From the NCBI GenBank assembly GCA_015680685.1, contig MNCI01002119.1, positions 1 through 64,000 on the forward strand: DNA of 64,000 nucleotides, written 5' to 3'. Of the stretch, positions 24,351 to 36,938 are shown in pieces; position 1 is the stretch's first letter; each line of letters opens with the position of its first letter. The notes beneath the pieces are model-generated. The model did no database searches. It was given only the letters and a program-made list of their open reading frames with translations, and was not told the origin of the DNA. Position numbers and translations under genes: made by a program. The stretch is from Gnetum montanum. Lineage: Eukaryota > Streptophyta > Gnetopsida > Gnetales > Gnetaceae.

Positions 24351-25879
24351 TAGCACACACAACTCAACACACACAGTTTTGTGTACAAGCCAATGTAAAT
24401 GCTTTCCATCCTTTGTCAACTGCCCACATCTTGATGGGCTAGGTGGTGTGGGGTGTTGTAGTTCTAGAATGGAGTTCATGTCATCAATAAAGAGCCTTTG
24501 GAACACTTGTAGCATTACCATCCTTGGCATTTTGTTGATCCTGTGGAAATGCCCTTGGGCTTTATGTTGACCTTTTGGAGCTACTACCACCATCACTAGT
24601 AGTACCATCCCTAGGTTGTGTTGACAACATCATTGACCTTGGGTGTTTCATTAGTGATTGGGGCTCTCATCATCATCACCACCTATTAGAGTCCCAGTAG
24701 TACTATGGCCTAGCCACAATGCTATCATCCTCTAATCCTCACCATTGCTTGGGCTTGGAAGTGCATCCAGTAGCATGGCTTCTTGCCATCTTGTTGAATT
24801 TTTAAGCTCTTGTCCTTAGTGTGGAGTCTCAAGTACCTACATCGCTATCACCTTTGGCCAACTCACTAGCCTCCCCTTGGATGCTTGCTTTTGGTGTGGC
24901 TGCTAGATCTTTTATAGCCTTTTGGCTCTAGCATCTACACTGGCCTTCCTACTTTGGCACTACAAGCTCTTACAACTAGTCCAGCACTCGTAGCACTTGT
25001 AGAACCCTCACAATTGGTAGTTTGCTTTTATCCCTTATATTTTGTGGTTGTTTTCTTATTTCATTTGCATTGTGTTTGTAAGACGAAACCTCAGAGATGG
25101 TCATTTGAAGGAATGATTCATTGTAATGGCAAGGCATCATATTGCTTTGATGTGCTTGGTTGGACTCGCCAAGTTGATCGAGAGTGCACATCCCTACTAT
25201 CCTACTATAGCCTACTCACATTTACCTCTTCCACCTCACCTTTCCTTACCTTCCCTGCAAGCTTCTTCGATATGTATGACACCCTTCTTTTAGTCAACCA
25301 TAGAACCCATAATGGATGTAATGCAACTCATTCCATGGGAAGCCTCTATGGGCTAGTCAAAGCCCAAGTGAATGTAATGCAACTCATCTCGAGGAGGAAA
25401 CAATTTTCCTATAGACACAATGTGGTTGCCTCTAAGTAAAGCCCATCAGGTGGCACATAGTCCACTCAATGATAAGTATCTTGCAGCTAGCATTTCACAA
25501 AAAAAGGGGGAGGTAAAACATATCCCAAAGCAAAATCTAACAAAGCTATAATTTCTTAACTGGTCCACCGTAAATTTGCAATGGCCTTCTCGTAATCACT
25601 CCGATGAGAGGACAACATGTCAGGGGTAAACCATTCTAGTGGTATGTTTAAAGGCTCTATCACAAGCACTTCAGCGAGAGGCCATTGTTTCAACAACAAG
25701 CCACCTTGGTGCCATGATCATAGTTAGTCATGCTGACTCTGCATCTTGCAACATGATACATTATTTGCATCTCATTCCTCCCTTTCTATCTCTAAGCAAA
25801 TTCCCTACATCTATTACCTACAGCATGCCATGACCTTTAGCACTCTTGAGCCTAGTGAAGCACCATCTGATTGGGTATT
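24351..25879 (+). other. 3' non-coding region of D
   Basis: No gene found. Parts resemble B at 47540-47850, for example the 'ttgtgtttgtaagacga' stretch near 25070 against 'gttgtgtttgtaggatga' in B. A purine run near 25500-25515 is not followed by an LTR. The reading frame 24954-25439 has no family resemblance I recognise. Confidence 0.45.
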
Positions 25880-26708
25880 TGATGAGCCATGATATTAGAT
25901 CTGTGATATCGATTTTGCGATATCGGAGCCTACCAAGCGATATCGAACATCTAATATCAGAACCTATCTTGTTGCCTATAAATAAGAGATGGACACATTT
26001 GGTTTTGGCATTAGTTTCTTAGCCCCTTACCTGAACTCTCATAGTTTTCCCTTTCCATAGTTAGAATTATTTTTGAGTGCCTGTAGTAGAAGTCATAAAG
26101 TGAACTGATCTTTATTTGAGCATTGTGTACCTAAGCACACCTTGTGTCTGGAAATAAAGATGAACTTTGTGATAAACCTTGCAGCATTCAAAATAGCTTA
26201 TTTATTGCATTTAATGTTATTTACAATTATTTAATGCTTTCATTATTTAATTGATGTTACTTTTATTGATTTGTTAATTTTCACAAGTAAGCACACTCAG
26301 TACGACCACTTCGAGCATACATGGAACACTTGGTAACCTACTAACGACTAGTGTTTGGTAATCCCATTAGTGTTACACTAGTTTAGAATGTGTACGGAGA
26401 GTGGGAATGGATGTTGGTGTTAGGACTAGTTAGAACCTAGTGGATTAGTTAAATTAATTTAGTTACTTAATTATTTCACTTCTCCCTTTCAGCACCAGGA
26501 CATAAACATAAAAAGCATAAAAATCATATACCTCAAGTTTACTTAACCATACAATTGTGTCATACAAGTAAGCTTGGGAAGACAACGATTGCCTAACCCA
26601 TCCTTGTTTTGTGAAGGTGCATAAGCACTTAATCCTTAGAGTTCAACTGGATCACGCGTAACAATCGTATTCGTATGGTTGAGCATAAGGGTACCTTGCC
26701 ACTCTTCA
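25880..26708 (+). repeat. 5' LTR of A
   Basis: 829 bp, the same length as both LTRs of C and colinear with them. Starts TGATGAGCCATG. GATATC/GATATCG words precede the TATA box TATAAATA at 25977-25984. Confidence 0.87.
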
Positions 26709-26709
26709 T

Positions 26710-26727
26710 TGGTGTTGTTTCCAGGGA
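26710..26727 (+). other. Primer-binding site of A (tRNA-Asp type)
   Basis: 'tggtgttgtttccaggga', one base after the LTR, matches the Athila primer site at 13 of 18 positions by eye. Confidence 0.75.
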
Positions 26728-26848
26728 ATTTGTTGTTTGTGCACTAATTAGAACTTAGGAATCTTCCCATTGTTGGAACAAACCCTTAGGGTTAGTCATG
26801 AAAAAATAATAATAATATAATAATACATTGCACACTGAATAATTAATC

Positions 26849-28740
26849 ATGTCTCCTGCTTCCTATGAAAGTGCTTCACTACCTAGGTCTGACACAATGA
26901 ATAGTCGAAGGTTTAGTACACATGATGATCTGCCAGTGCTCTAATAGTTTCACTTGATATACGCTCATCTCGATGAGTATATACCAGACTTTACCTTTAT
27001 CCTCCACTAGGATGAACAATTATGATGACATGATTTAGAGGGTAACATAGTGTTACCACCCAATTGCTCAATCCCAAGCATGCTTCTTTGTGCTATGAAT
27101 TGGTATGTAAAACCTACAATCGAAATACATTGTGCATGAACAAGATTCAAGGGATTATCAACCTACGAAGGCACAACATCAAAGGGACCTACAAAAAGAG
27201 ACACATTATAAATCTATGAAGGGGAAGTGGTCTTAGGACGTTCCATATGTCCTAAGTGAAAATGAGGGTGGTGAACCTGCCTTAGGAGGTTTTCCACAAA
27301 ATGATGTTCCTCCCATTGACTTCGGTCAAGGAGTTGTGCATTAGAACATTCACTCAACCATCCATAACCTAGGTTCTAATACCAACAGACATAAAAGGTT
27401 TGAAAAAGGAACACAAACACATTATAAAGATGGACATTCTGACCATAACTACAACTGAGGCCATGACCATTGAAGAGAGGGTAGTGGACATCATCATGAT
27501 GATAGCCCTCCTTCCTCTTCACCTTCATCATTTCCTTCCCCCTCTTTTTTGGGATCTGGATGTAGTCATAAAGAGAAAGATCATGAGGACAATGGTAAGC
27601 GAAATAGAGATCATAGATGAAACAATTGAGAAAGGAGATGAGGGCATTCTAGAGAAACACATCATGAAAGGAGGGAGGGTAGGGAACAACATAGGCATCA
27701 TAGACACCATAGAGAATACGATCACAGTGAACCCCTACTAACTACCCGAAGTATGCTAGATATAACTAAGGCCATTAGGTTCCTAACAAGGCACCAAAAG
27801 GATAGTAGGATCAAAATATTAGACATGAACAATATCCCACGATTTGAAGGAGGATACAATGCTGATCCTCAAAATCATCTACAAGTGTTCTATTATGCAT
27901 GTTCCTTGTAAAATATATAAAACGAGTGGCAAAAAGTAAAGTTGTTTCCACGAACACTGATCAAAGAAGTAGAAAGTTGGTATCGGTCCTTAGAATCAGA
28001 ATCCATTAATCGATGGAGTACCATGTTAGAGTTATTCAATAATAAGTATCAAACGTATTCCCGAGTGTCGAACCTAAGAAAGCAAATCCAAGGATGAAAA
28101 CAAGGAGGACATGAACCCTTAGATGCTGCCATGGGACGATATCATGCATTATTACATCATTGCCTTGGCCATGATTACTTGCAGAGGGAACAACTATGCC
28201 ATCTCATAGATGGGAATAGGTATGAAATGCAAAGAACCCTTGGGACTTATGCCCAAGGAAGGCTATCTAAGCACATAGCCCATTAAATACAAATATTGTT
28301 GGAGCAAGTTGTGAAGGAGGAAGGTGAGTTAACAAAAAGAGAAAGTGCGTAGGAATACAACATAGACCCTTCCCTCTAAAAGAAGAAAGTTAGATTTTGT
28401 GAGGATGAAGAAGAGTCACCACTTGAAGAGATGGTGAATAGTAAGACTTTGCCCATTTAAAAGTTCATATTAGATATATCAGCAAAGGTAGATCAAATGT
28501 GGGACTCCCTAGATAATAAATTTCAAACCATTCTCAAAATAGTAGAGTAGTCTAGAGAGCAAGGTAGTGACCAAGAAAGGAGAAAAAAGAAAGAAAATAA
28601 GCATGCATGTAACAAAGGTAAGGAAAAAGTTGCCATCATTGAAGAGGTTGTGAATTCGGATATAGAAAATGATGGTAGATGTGAGATATGCTAATATGAC
28701 CACCTGAAAGGATGTTGTCTAGTAATCTCACATCTACAAG
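26849..28740 (+). pseudogene. gag of A, broken
   Basis: The start at 26849 aligns with the gag start of C (MSPxSYESASLPRS). The core near 27830-28330 includes IPRFEGGYNADPQNHLQ and LGTYAQGRLS. A cysteine-histidine block near 28680 (CEIC...DHLKGCC) looks like a worn zinc knuckle. A basic, repetitive segment is open at 27400-27741. Stops and shifts are frequent. Confidence 0.72.
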
Positions 28741-29294
28741 AGTCTAGGGTGTACACACTAAACCCCTAATTAAATAGACGGCAAACACCCTGAAGGTTAA
28801 CTTATCCTGAAGGTAATCTAAGGAAATTCCACCAACCCTTGATGTATTATCCAAGTGGAACTATACCACAACCAAATGAATAGTATCAATAGTGGAAACA
28901 TCCACAATCATGGGGAATACCACCACCACGTCAATAGTACCCTTATTGTCAACCTGACCCATACGGGTACTATGTGTAGCAACCAACCTCTCCATGTGAC
29001 TCTACTAGTTAAGTCACTCCTTAGCCTCACTACCAAGTGCATGAGTACTATAGAACTCCTTCTCCTAGGAGAGATGTTTCAAAAACATACTATCCTTCTC
29101 ATCCAATTGCACCTCTTCCACTGTTAGCTCCATTACCACCTACTCCAGCTATGCAGGGTGAGCTCCCTACCCAACTGTAGCAACACAATGCTATAAGGGC
29201 TATCAACCCTCAACCTACTGTTGGTTTAGACAACTGCATAAATAAGAGACCTTTTTCTAGAACCAATAGTCTAACTAAGTCCTTACAACCACAA
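28741..29294 (+). other. Gag-protease linker of A
   Basis: Coding-like but broken. Rich in Pro, Gln and Tyr; 28855-29127 is open in one frame. It corresponds to C at about 56420-56990. No domain recognised. Confidence 0.45.
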
Positions 29295-30010
29295 GTGGCT
29301 AATCCTCCAAACACCTTGCCATCATTTGAATCTTTGGAGCTTCCTTCAAACCAAAGAATGCACTTAACACACATGGTCATGTTGACTCATGCCATTACCA
29401 ACTGGATTAAAGTTGGTTGTCTTCCTAGGAAATTCTCTGATCCTGGGAGTCCTCTTATATATTTACAAATCAGTGGGAATGAGCTGTGCAAAGCTCTTTT
29501 GGATTTAGGTTCTAGTGTCAACTTAATCTCTCAAGAAATGTACAAAGCCTGGAACCTACCTCCACTAAAAAATACTAACATTCATTTAGAGCTGGCTGAC
29601 TAGTCCATCACTGTCCATTAGGACTAGTGGAGGACATTGTCACCATTATTTGTCGGTGATCGTATCTAGCTAATTTCCTAGTGATTTAAGTTAAAAACTG
29701 TAAGGGAAACTTTGCAATCATTATGGGAAGAGCATGGCTAAGAAAAATTGATGCATGCCTAGGAATATGTGATCTTTTCCTAGAAATGTCAAAGGAAAAT
29801 ATGTTTGGAAAGATCAAGAAGAAGAAATTTCCATACATCATATATAGTGACATAGGGTACAACTGCATACAGAAGGCCTGGTTTGTACAACGTTTAACAT
29901 TTTCTACATGCAACCAGTGTGCACAAATAACTAACATACAAAGATGTCTATATGTAGCGGCCATAAGATAGGAAGGCACCCAGTGCCTAACAGCTAACTA
30001 AGAGAGAAAC
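29295..30010 (+). pseudogene. Protease of A
   Basis: The open piece 29295-29603 contains the retropepsin segment CKALLDLGSSVNLIS. C reads ALLDSGSS there, so the serine beside the catalytic aspartate is changed in A. A second piece (29723-29971) includes GRAWLRKIDACLGICDL, which follows the protease core in C too. Confidence 0.75.
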
Positions 30011-30119
30011 TCAACCATATGCATGGAACCAACTAAGAGCTTGAGTTGCACCTATATCAATAGCATAGACATATTAGAGTAAGTTCATTGCCAACTTCCA
30101 AGTCTTGACATTGAAAATA

Positions 30120-31650
30120 TCAACTGGGGGAAGTTAGAAATCCCTGACAAGTTCAAGAAAGAGCCTCTTGAGTTAAAACTATTGCCCATCGGTATGGAGT
30201 ATACATTTCTTAAGAATGGAAAATCAGTAATCATTAACGTTAAGCTTGATCCTCAATAAAAAGAAAGACTACTGAAAATGGTAAATGAATGATCGAAAGT
30301 CTTTTCTTGATCACATCCTGAATTAACTAGAATAGATCCTAGGATATGCCAACATAGAATTTACACTGATCCCTCCATGAAACCTTGATGAAAACCACAA
30401 AGACGACTAAACCCAAAGCTTAAGAAAGTGATTAAAGAAGAAATTGAACAGCTTCTAAAAGCTAGGTTGATCTACCCCATTGCTAATAGTGAATGGGTTA
30501 TTACCTTAGTCATTGTGCCTAAAAGGGAGGTAAATGGAGGGTGTGTATAGACTATAGGCTATTGAACATGGCAACATTCAAAGACCACTTCCCATTTTCA
30601 TTCGTCGACCAAGTTTTAGACACCATTGCAGGGCATTGCTACTATAATTTTTTGGATGGTTATAGTGGATATAATCAAATTCAAATAGCACCAAAAGACC
30701 AAGCCAAGATCATGTTCACAAATCCTTGGGGGACTTTTGCATATAGGAAGATGCCATTTGTCTTGTGTAATGCCCCAACAACATTTCAACATTTGGTTCT
30801 AAGTATCTTTCAGGAGAAAATAGGGAATGGTGTGGAGGTTTTCATGGATGATTTCTCCACCTATGAAGTGGACATTGAGCAAGCATTGGATCGATTAGAG
30901 CAAGTACTGAAATGATGTGTAGAAACCAACTTAAGGCTCAATTAGCAAAAAAGCCATTTAATGGTCCAAGAAGGGATTGTGTTAGGGAATAAGATTTCAC
31001 AAACAGGGATAGAGGTAGATCTTGAAAAGATTAAGGTTATCCAAGGAATCACTCATCAAGTTGAAATAGTAAAAGATATTCGGTCATTTCTTGGACATAT
31101 TGGCTATTATAGACGCTTCACTGAGAAATTTTCGAAGGTTGCAAAACCATTGGTTGAATTAATGAAAAAGGACATACCCTTTGAGTGGACCATGGAATTT
31201 GAGCTAGCTTTCCAAACCTTAAAATAGAAGCTCGTAGAAACACCTATTCTCCAAGCTCTTGACTAGTCCAGACCATTCCACATAATGACTGATGCATCCA
31301 ACTTTGCTTTAAGAGTTGTAGTTACATAGTTAGATGACTAGAAAAGATCCTATTACATTCACTATGCAAGTCAAAGTATTGCTAGTGCACAACTTAATTA
31401 CACCAAAATAGAAAAAGAATTGATGATCATGGTGTTTGCACTAGAAAAATTTAGGCACTATGTATTGGGCTATAAGATATTCGTACATATGGATCATAGT
31501 GCAATATGGTTCCTAATGAATAAAACAATGGTAATCCCTCACATCATACGATGGCTCATGATCTTACAAGAGTTCAATCTTATGATGATCGATTATAAAG
31601 GCATCAAGAATGTTGTTGCTGATCATTTATCTCAGTTGTGATGGGACAAT
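30120..31650 (+). pseudogene. Reverse transcriptase and RNase H of A
   Basis: One frame carries three long pieces: 30541-30915 (RT palm with FLDGYSGYNQI, WGTFAYRKMPF and the active site VFMDDFSTY), 30961-31227 (RT thumb and connection, FLGHIGYYRRF) and 31420-31641 (RNase H, ALEKFRHYVLGYKIFVHMD). Stops separate them (30913 and 31225), and others interrupt the linker before 30541. The active-site aspartates are still readable. Copies RNA to DNA in the capsid when intact. Confidence 0.82.
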
Positions 31651-31659
31651 AAAGAAGAT

Positions 31660-31946
31660 GAATATCCAATTTTTGACCATTTCCTTGATGAACCCCTCTT
31701 TGCAGGTGCGATAAAAAATTACTTACCCACTGATACAAATTGGTATAGTATCATTCTCACTTATCTACTTACACAAGAAACACCAAAAGTGTTAGAAATT
31801 AAAAAGAAACAATAGTTTCTTCACCGAGCCAAATATTTCATGGAAATTAATAGACAACTTTATAAAGTATGTTCTAATGTCTTGGTTTGATAGTGTGTTC
31901 CCAATGTGGACCAATTTTGAGTTCTCCAAGATGCTCATGAGGATCT
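31660..31946 (+). pseudogene. Integrase-proximal part of A, left of B
   Basis: It reads as the region between RNase H and integrase (DEPLFAGAIKNYLPTD) and runs to the zinc-finger start. The last five bases, GATCT (31942-31946), are the left TSD of B, decayed from GGCCC. The gene resumes at 49738. Confidence 0.7.
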
Positions 31947-33160
31947 TGAAACACCACAAAATTTCGAGCTTAGTGCTTCCCCAACAAGAAGCAGGTCCCT
32001 GGGACCCACGAACAGCCATGGCTACATTCGGTGTCGCACATTGTAACTTTGGGAATCAAGAGGCGTAATTTTCACTAAGTGTGCAGTACCAGCATATACA
32101 CCTGGCGTATACGCCCAGTAGTACCAGCGTATACGCCCAGCTTATATGCCCGACACCCCCAGCGTATACACCCCAGCGTATATGCCCAGCGTGGACATTC
32201 GGCCCACACGCCCGGTGTACACGCCTCGGCTGTACGCTCGGCACCACACACGCTCGGCGATGAAGTCTCAATGACAGAATGAAGAAAGCACCGAAGAGCA
32301 AGAATTGAAGCAAGTCGGCAGCCGTCAGTGTATACGCCTGGCGTATACTCCCAGCCATTGTCAGCGTGCACGCCTAGCGTCCATGGCATCTCCACCCAAG
32401 TTCACACGCCTGGCACGTCCAGCATAAACGCCCTACGTGTACGTCGGCCCGATGTAGCGTATACGCCCCACGTATACACCTGGCAGATGTAATATGTTGT
32501 ATATTTGTAAATTGTATGCACCTGGTCAACACGCCACATGTCTCCTAACCTGAGTCTAGCATAACAACTGGTATAAAAACCCCACTTTTCCACTCCATCC
32601 AGATGGTTGGCAAAAATCCCAGAGCACACCAAAGACATTTACGCTGTGCACCAGAGCTCAAAACCCTCTTAGGATGGAAAACCTATACGCCGCGCACAAT
32701 CTTTATGCCAGGCCCACAACGTAATCCAGCCCAGCCGCCCTCCCATCCACCGGGGCTTTTCATCCGCCTTGTGCTTCGCCACAACTGCGTTAGACCGGTG
32801 CACTGTATTCTCATTCTGTAATATCATTGTTACATTTGCTGCATAAGATTGTTTATAGTTTACAGTTTTATGTCAACTTGGCCCATGCATTCTTTTTACG
32901 CCCGTTTACGCTTACGCTCCGTTTGCATCTGTTTTATGCTGCTTACGCCGTTTACGCCCGTTTACACATAACCCAACGTATAGCACTTTGGCATACATGC
33001 AGGTAAATCCTTGTCTGATCCGCATGCGGACCATCCAAGGTACTCTGCCTTCGTGCACTACAGCTTGCCCTCAGGCTAAGGTAGGGTCTTCTATTCTCGT
33101 CCTGCAATCCCACAGTCTCTATTTCCTTCCAACCGGAGACTGACGATTTCAGGCGATACA
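31947..33160 (+). repeat. 5' LTR of B
   Basis: 1214 bp. U3 carries an array of the 10 bp palindrome GCGTATACGC (exact at 32105-32114, 32127-32136 and 32457-32466) and many one- or two-base variants. TATA box TATAAAA at 32572-32578 and GGTTGGCAA about 30 nt on. Ends GGCGATACA at the PBS. Confidence 0.92.
32572..32578 (+). promoter_or_regulatory. TATA box of B's LTR promoter
   Basis: TATAAAA. The GGTTGGC element starts about 33 nt downstream and is conserved in D, S2, G and the 3' LTR (TATAAAA at 49154-49160), so it probably marks the start of R (inference). Confidence 0.7.
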
Positions 33161-33163
33161 TAA

Positions 33164-33183
33164 ATTGGCGCTAGAAGAAGGGC
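33164..33183 (+). other. Primer-binding site of B
   Basis: TTGGCGCTAGAAGAAGGGC begins a few bases after the LTR. It carries the TGGCGC start common in plant gypsy elements. I cannot name the tRNA with confidence. Confidence 0.6.
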
Positions 33184-33809
33184 CTCTTAAAACATTCACT
33201 CGCAAACTTATCAACATCTACGTTGTTGAGCGTATACGCTGCCAACCACACTCTTTTCTGTTGAAACCCCAACCTCGTCTGGAAACCTTGCCTGCATGCT
33301 TACCAGCGTCTACGCTCGTCAAGCTCTGCAAGTCTTTCATCGTATACGCTGCCAACTTCACATGGACTATCCACAAAAACCCCAGCATCTACGCAACCTT
33401 GCCTATACGCATCATGCTAACTGGCCAGCGTCTACGCTGTTCAATATTTATGTTGTCCCTTGTCGTACACTGAGCATTATTTACGCTGTATTTTGTTTAC
33501 GCTTTGCCTAGTCTTACGTTGAGCCTTGTTTACGCTACGTTCTGTTTTACGCCGTACTTTGTTTATGCCCTACTCTGTTTTACACTCTATCCTGTTCACG
33601 TTGTTCAGTTTACGTTGTACTTCGTCTTACGCCGAAGTTGTATACGCTGCCTAGCGTATACGCTCCACCCCTTACGCTGTATACACTGTCTACGCTGACG
33701 CTTTACACTGAACGTTGAGGCGTGTACGCTGCACTTTGTCCCTTGGTTTACGCTGTACCAAGTACGCTAATTTTGCCCCTCTATCCCATGTCACCCTTAA
33801 CAATTCATC
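33184..33809 (+). other. Untranslated leader of B
   Basis: Rich in 'tttacgctg' and 'gcgtatacgctg' words; GCGTATACGC is exact at 33230-33239 and 33654-33663. Short frames here are repeat artefacts. Confidence 0.6.
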
Positions 33810-35867
33810 ATGAACCCCGTGAACACCACTGCTGCAATAGCTCAAGTAACTGACATCGTGGACACCATAGCTCTCCAACAGCCTGTCATGCAACACCCAG
33901 GAGTACAACCCACCGCGGGGCCCCATCGGTCCCTAAGGTTGCAAGGGAGAGACCCGGCCTCCAACATCATAACCCAGGATCAGTATAATTTTATATGCAT
34001 TAAGATACAAGCTGGCCTGGCTATAGACCGAGCTGAATTGGAGGTAAAGAGACAGTTCGAATTCTTTTACAGGGGAGGACATGAGTTCACCCCTTCCCCA
34101 TACGATGTAATCCCGGTTCCAGAGCAGTACTCGAAACTCGTCACATAGCTCCTCCTGCAAAGGAGCCACACGCTAGATCAGCATGTGCTAGAGACCCAAC
34201 TAGAGGAAGAAGATGACTTCGCTGCTCAATCAGAACACGAGGACTCCTACCACACCCTCAGCCCTTTAGCACATGCTAATCCCATTTTTCATCCGAACGT
34301 AGGGGAGATCATGCCCCTCCAACCCCTCAGACTAACTCACACAAAAATTCCTCCATCGCACACATCATCATTTGCTCATGTGCAGCCTCCAGCTGATCCG
34401 CAATTCAGCACGCTCCCTCTCGCCATCATCCCCGATGCAGCAGCCGACCCATCTTCACAAGCACCACCCCCTCATGATAGCGTGGGAGTAACACTCCCAC
34501 CCCGAGTGATAGCGATGCCACACGTGATACCGGCATCCACATCCATCCACTACATCCCTCACATTCAAACGCATATAGCCCCTTCTACCGCCGTAACCCA
34601 ACAGGGGGTCCCTCCACAAAATGTAGCTATACCATGGGTAACGATGGGCGCTCAACCGCAGCAACATCAACCTCCTCACTATAACATACCACCACATATG
34701 GTTCAACCAGCCAACGTTCCCCCAGTACAGCCTCCACCACAGCAACCACAACGTTTCCCCTATCACGTGCCACAAGTACAACCCCCGACTGTGCAACTTT
34801 CGGTCTTTCAACCAACCGTCCAACAATCTAACCCATATAATATAGCACAACCTCAAGCAGCCATGTTACCGAGCACCCAAGATTGGGCAGATGCCATGAA
34901 ATTAATGCACGAATTAGCTGACGAGGTGAAATGCCTCAAAACAGCCGCCGATGGGGAGCTAATGGTAGTGGATTTCTACCAAGATGACCCCATTAGCTCA
35001 TCTGTCCAACCCTTAACCTTGCCCAAAGGTGTTCCCTTACCAACACTAACCAAATACAATGGGGAGACAGATCCCAATGCACACTTGATAACATTTAGGC
35101 TCGAATGCGTGCTCCTCCAGGCATGGCCCCATTCCATCCTCCGAGTGTTCCCCATGTCCCTCGCGGGGAGAGCACTCGATTGGTATTGGGCCCTGCCAAG
35201 GAATTCCGTCTTCTCCTTGGAAGACTTATTACACCAGTTTGTGACTCGGTTCAAGTATAACTTGAAACCTGAGGCCACTCTAGACAGCCTCACACAGGTT
35301 AAGCAAGCACCGCTCGAACCTTTACAGAAATTTATTCAGAGGTGGAGTGCCGCCCTTAACGAGTTGCACAAGCCGATATCCCAAACATACTTGCTCACAA
35401 TTTTCAAAGGGGCTGTTAACGATTTCTTTAAATCCAAGCTGTATTACCTTAACGTGTGTGACCTTAACAAAGCATTTGTACAAGTTAAAAACATAGAAGA
35501 AGCGGCCCAAAACAGCCATGACCTTGCATACCTATCCTTCAAGAATCAACACACCAAAAAAGACAAAGAGAAGGCTAAGGCAATCATAGCGGTGATAGCA
35601 GGGGCACAACAACAAAATAAACCACCCGTAGCGCCCACTAACTACAATAAACCAACTCCCACAGCCGCGCCAGAGTCATCATCATCACAAAACCCAACAA
35701 CGAACCATACGCGAAACTTTGAGAGGAAAGAGCCCTCGCAATACACCCCTCTGCCAATGAAGCCTTCCCAGCTCTTCGATCAACTCCTGAAGGCTGGGTT
35801 GATGAAACATAAACAGTTGTCCCCCGCGGCCATCCAGAGACATGACCGGTTCTGCCAACTCGTTTAG
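33810..35867 (+). pseudogene. gag of B (one internal stop)
   Basis: ATG 33810 is the first in the frame that continues through the protease. Order: N-terminal domain; a TAG at 34146; acidic segment; long Pro/Gln-rich stretch (about 34500-34860); retrotransposon Gag domain (about 35040-35400, with MSLAGRALDWYWALP and FVTRFKYNLKPEA); a Lys-rich segment with KKDKEKAKA. A second stop, TAG 35865, divides it from the zinc knuckle. It would form the particle that packages element RNA. A homologue with the same order is in D. Confidence 0.85.
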
Positions 35868-36899
35868 AACCCTAGTTTAGCAACGCCGGATGAGCCTCCG
35901 GTACCCAAAGGCTTCAGAATGGATCGCTTTTGCGACTACCATCAACGAAATAGACACGGTACGGATTACTGTTTCACCTTAAAACAGGATATTCAGTGGA
36001 TGGTCGATGAAGGCCAAATCACTTTTGACGAGGCCAACCCGATCCAACCGCAGAATCAGGCCATGGGGGTATACAAAGATCCTCTGAACGCCAACGAGGA
36101 GCCATACGTTATTAGTACAATCTGCTTCAATGAGGATTCCAAGATACTTAACATCAACACCGTTTACCCCGAGCATACACAGGAAACACCTGGTAGGCCC
36201 TTCGTAGTTCGGATTCCTCCCACTGTCTCCACGTTCGCATCTCAATCACCACACGCCCCGCAGCGGCCATACGTCGTCTGGGTGCCCTCAATCGTACCCA
36301 CATCCAACGTCATGACACATCAAAAATCATACGTGGTGCGCATCCCTCCAGTCAATTCCGCGAATGCACCAACCCCTCATGCTCGGCCTACCCCTTTCGT
36401 AATCCAAGTACCACCCGCTGTTGCAACAGCGGAGGTCCAACCTCCACCAAAACCAACCCCGTACGTCATCAGGATACCTGTTCAGCCTCCTGCCCCATCA
36501 TATCCGACCGTCCACCCGCAATCCCACCTAGCCCCATATGTGGTTAGGGTCCTAGGGCAACCCGAGGCTCTAAGGCCAACTCCACCCCCGTGCCACACGC
36601 GAGAACGCTTGGCAGACAGGCTTACACGTGAGCGTGTGGAGAAGGAATGCCAACAGCTAGCTGTGGGGCTACCCAATCCCACTCCCCTTAACTCCATGCC
36701 CATGTCGTCATCCAACGACCGACCTAACACGGACAGCGAAGGTGAATCATCTAGAACACAAGAACCGCATAAAACGACAATTCCGAGCAAGAATGACAAA
36801 CCAGCAAAACGGGAAATAAAACTGTTGGGTCCAATGGACCCAGTCACTGCTGATAAAAACGTCCCTGATAGTAGAGATTTTGCAACGGCCCTGACATAA
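35868..36899 (+). pseudogene. Zinc-knuckle and repeat part of gag-pro of B
   Basis: Same frame as gag. The block CDYHQRNRHGTDYC (about 35928-35969) is the histidine-cysteine knuckle usual in Tat Gag proteins. It is followed by six PYVVRIP-type repeats (36193-36558), then a Ser/Pro/Lys-rich linker. The frame is closed by TAA 36897 and TAG 36918. D reads glutamine at both places, so these are decayed Gln codons. No methionine start is needed: the segment was part of the Gag-Pro polyprotein. Confidence 0.78.
36193..36558 (+). repeat. Six PYVVRIP-type peptide repeats in gag-pro of B
   Basis: Units read PFVVRIP, PYVVWVP, SYVVRIP, PFVIQVP, PYVIRIP and PYVVRVL, spaced by 14-20 residues rich in Pro, Ala and Thr. 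D has four such units in the same place. Could be a short linear binding motif or a spacer; unknown. Confidence 0.75.
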
Positions 36900-36938
36900 G
36901 TTACCCAAGCACTAAAATAGAAAAATACTTCACTAAGC

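Larger units (their letters stand above)
840..25879 (+). mobile_element. D: old Tat/Ogre-like Ty3/gypsy element carrying an antisense gene
   Basis: Order on the + strand: 5' LTR, PBS-like site, gag, protease, TTAAACT spacer, a gene on the opposite strand, second spacer, RT, RNase H, a second (archaeal-type) RNase H, integrase, third spacer and a 3' region. The second RNase H between RNase H and integrase is the hallmark of the Tat lineage. The order matches B block by block. D is interrupted by E, G and S2. No 3' LTR is present: A begins at 25880, and the far side of that junction is lost at 60600. Every coding block has many stops and shifts, and the RT palm is partly deleted, so D is the oldest full element here. 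Confidence 0.8.

Noticed and set aside
32085-32470. Regularly repeated GCGTATACGCC units as a possible CRISPR-like array
   Set aside because: Units are degenerate and unevenly spaced, lie in LTR U3 of a eukaryotic element, and no cas-like gene exists.
34455-34856. Minus-strand frame of 133 codons opposite gag of B
   Set aside because: It is the reverse frame of the Pro/Gln-rich Gag stretch, with no homologue in D.
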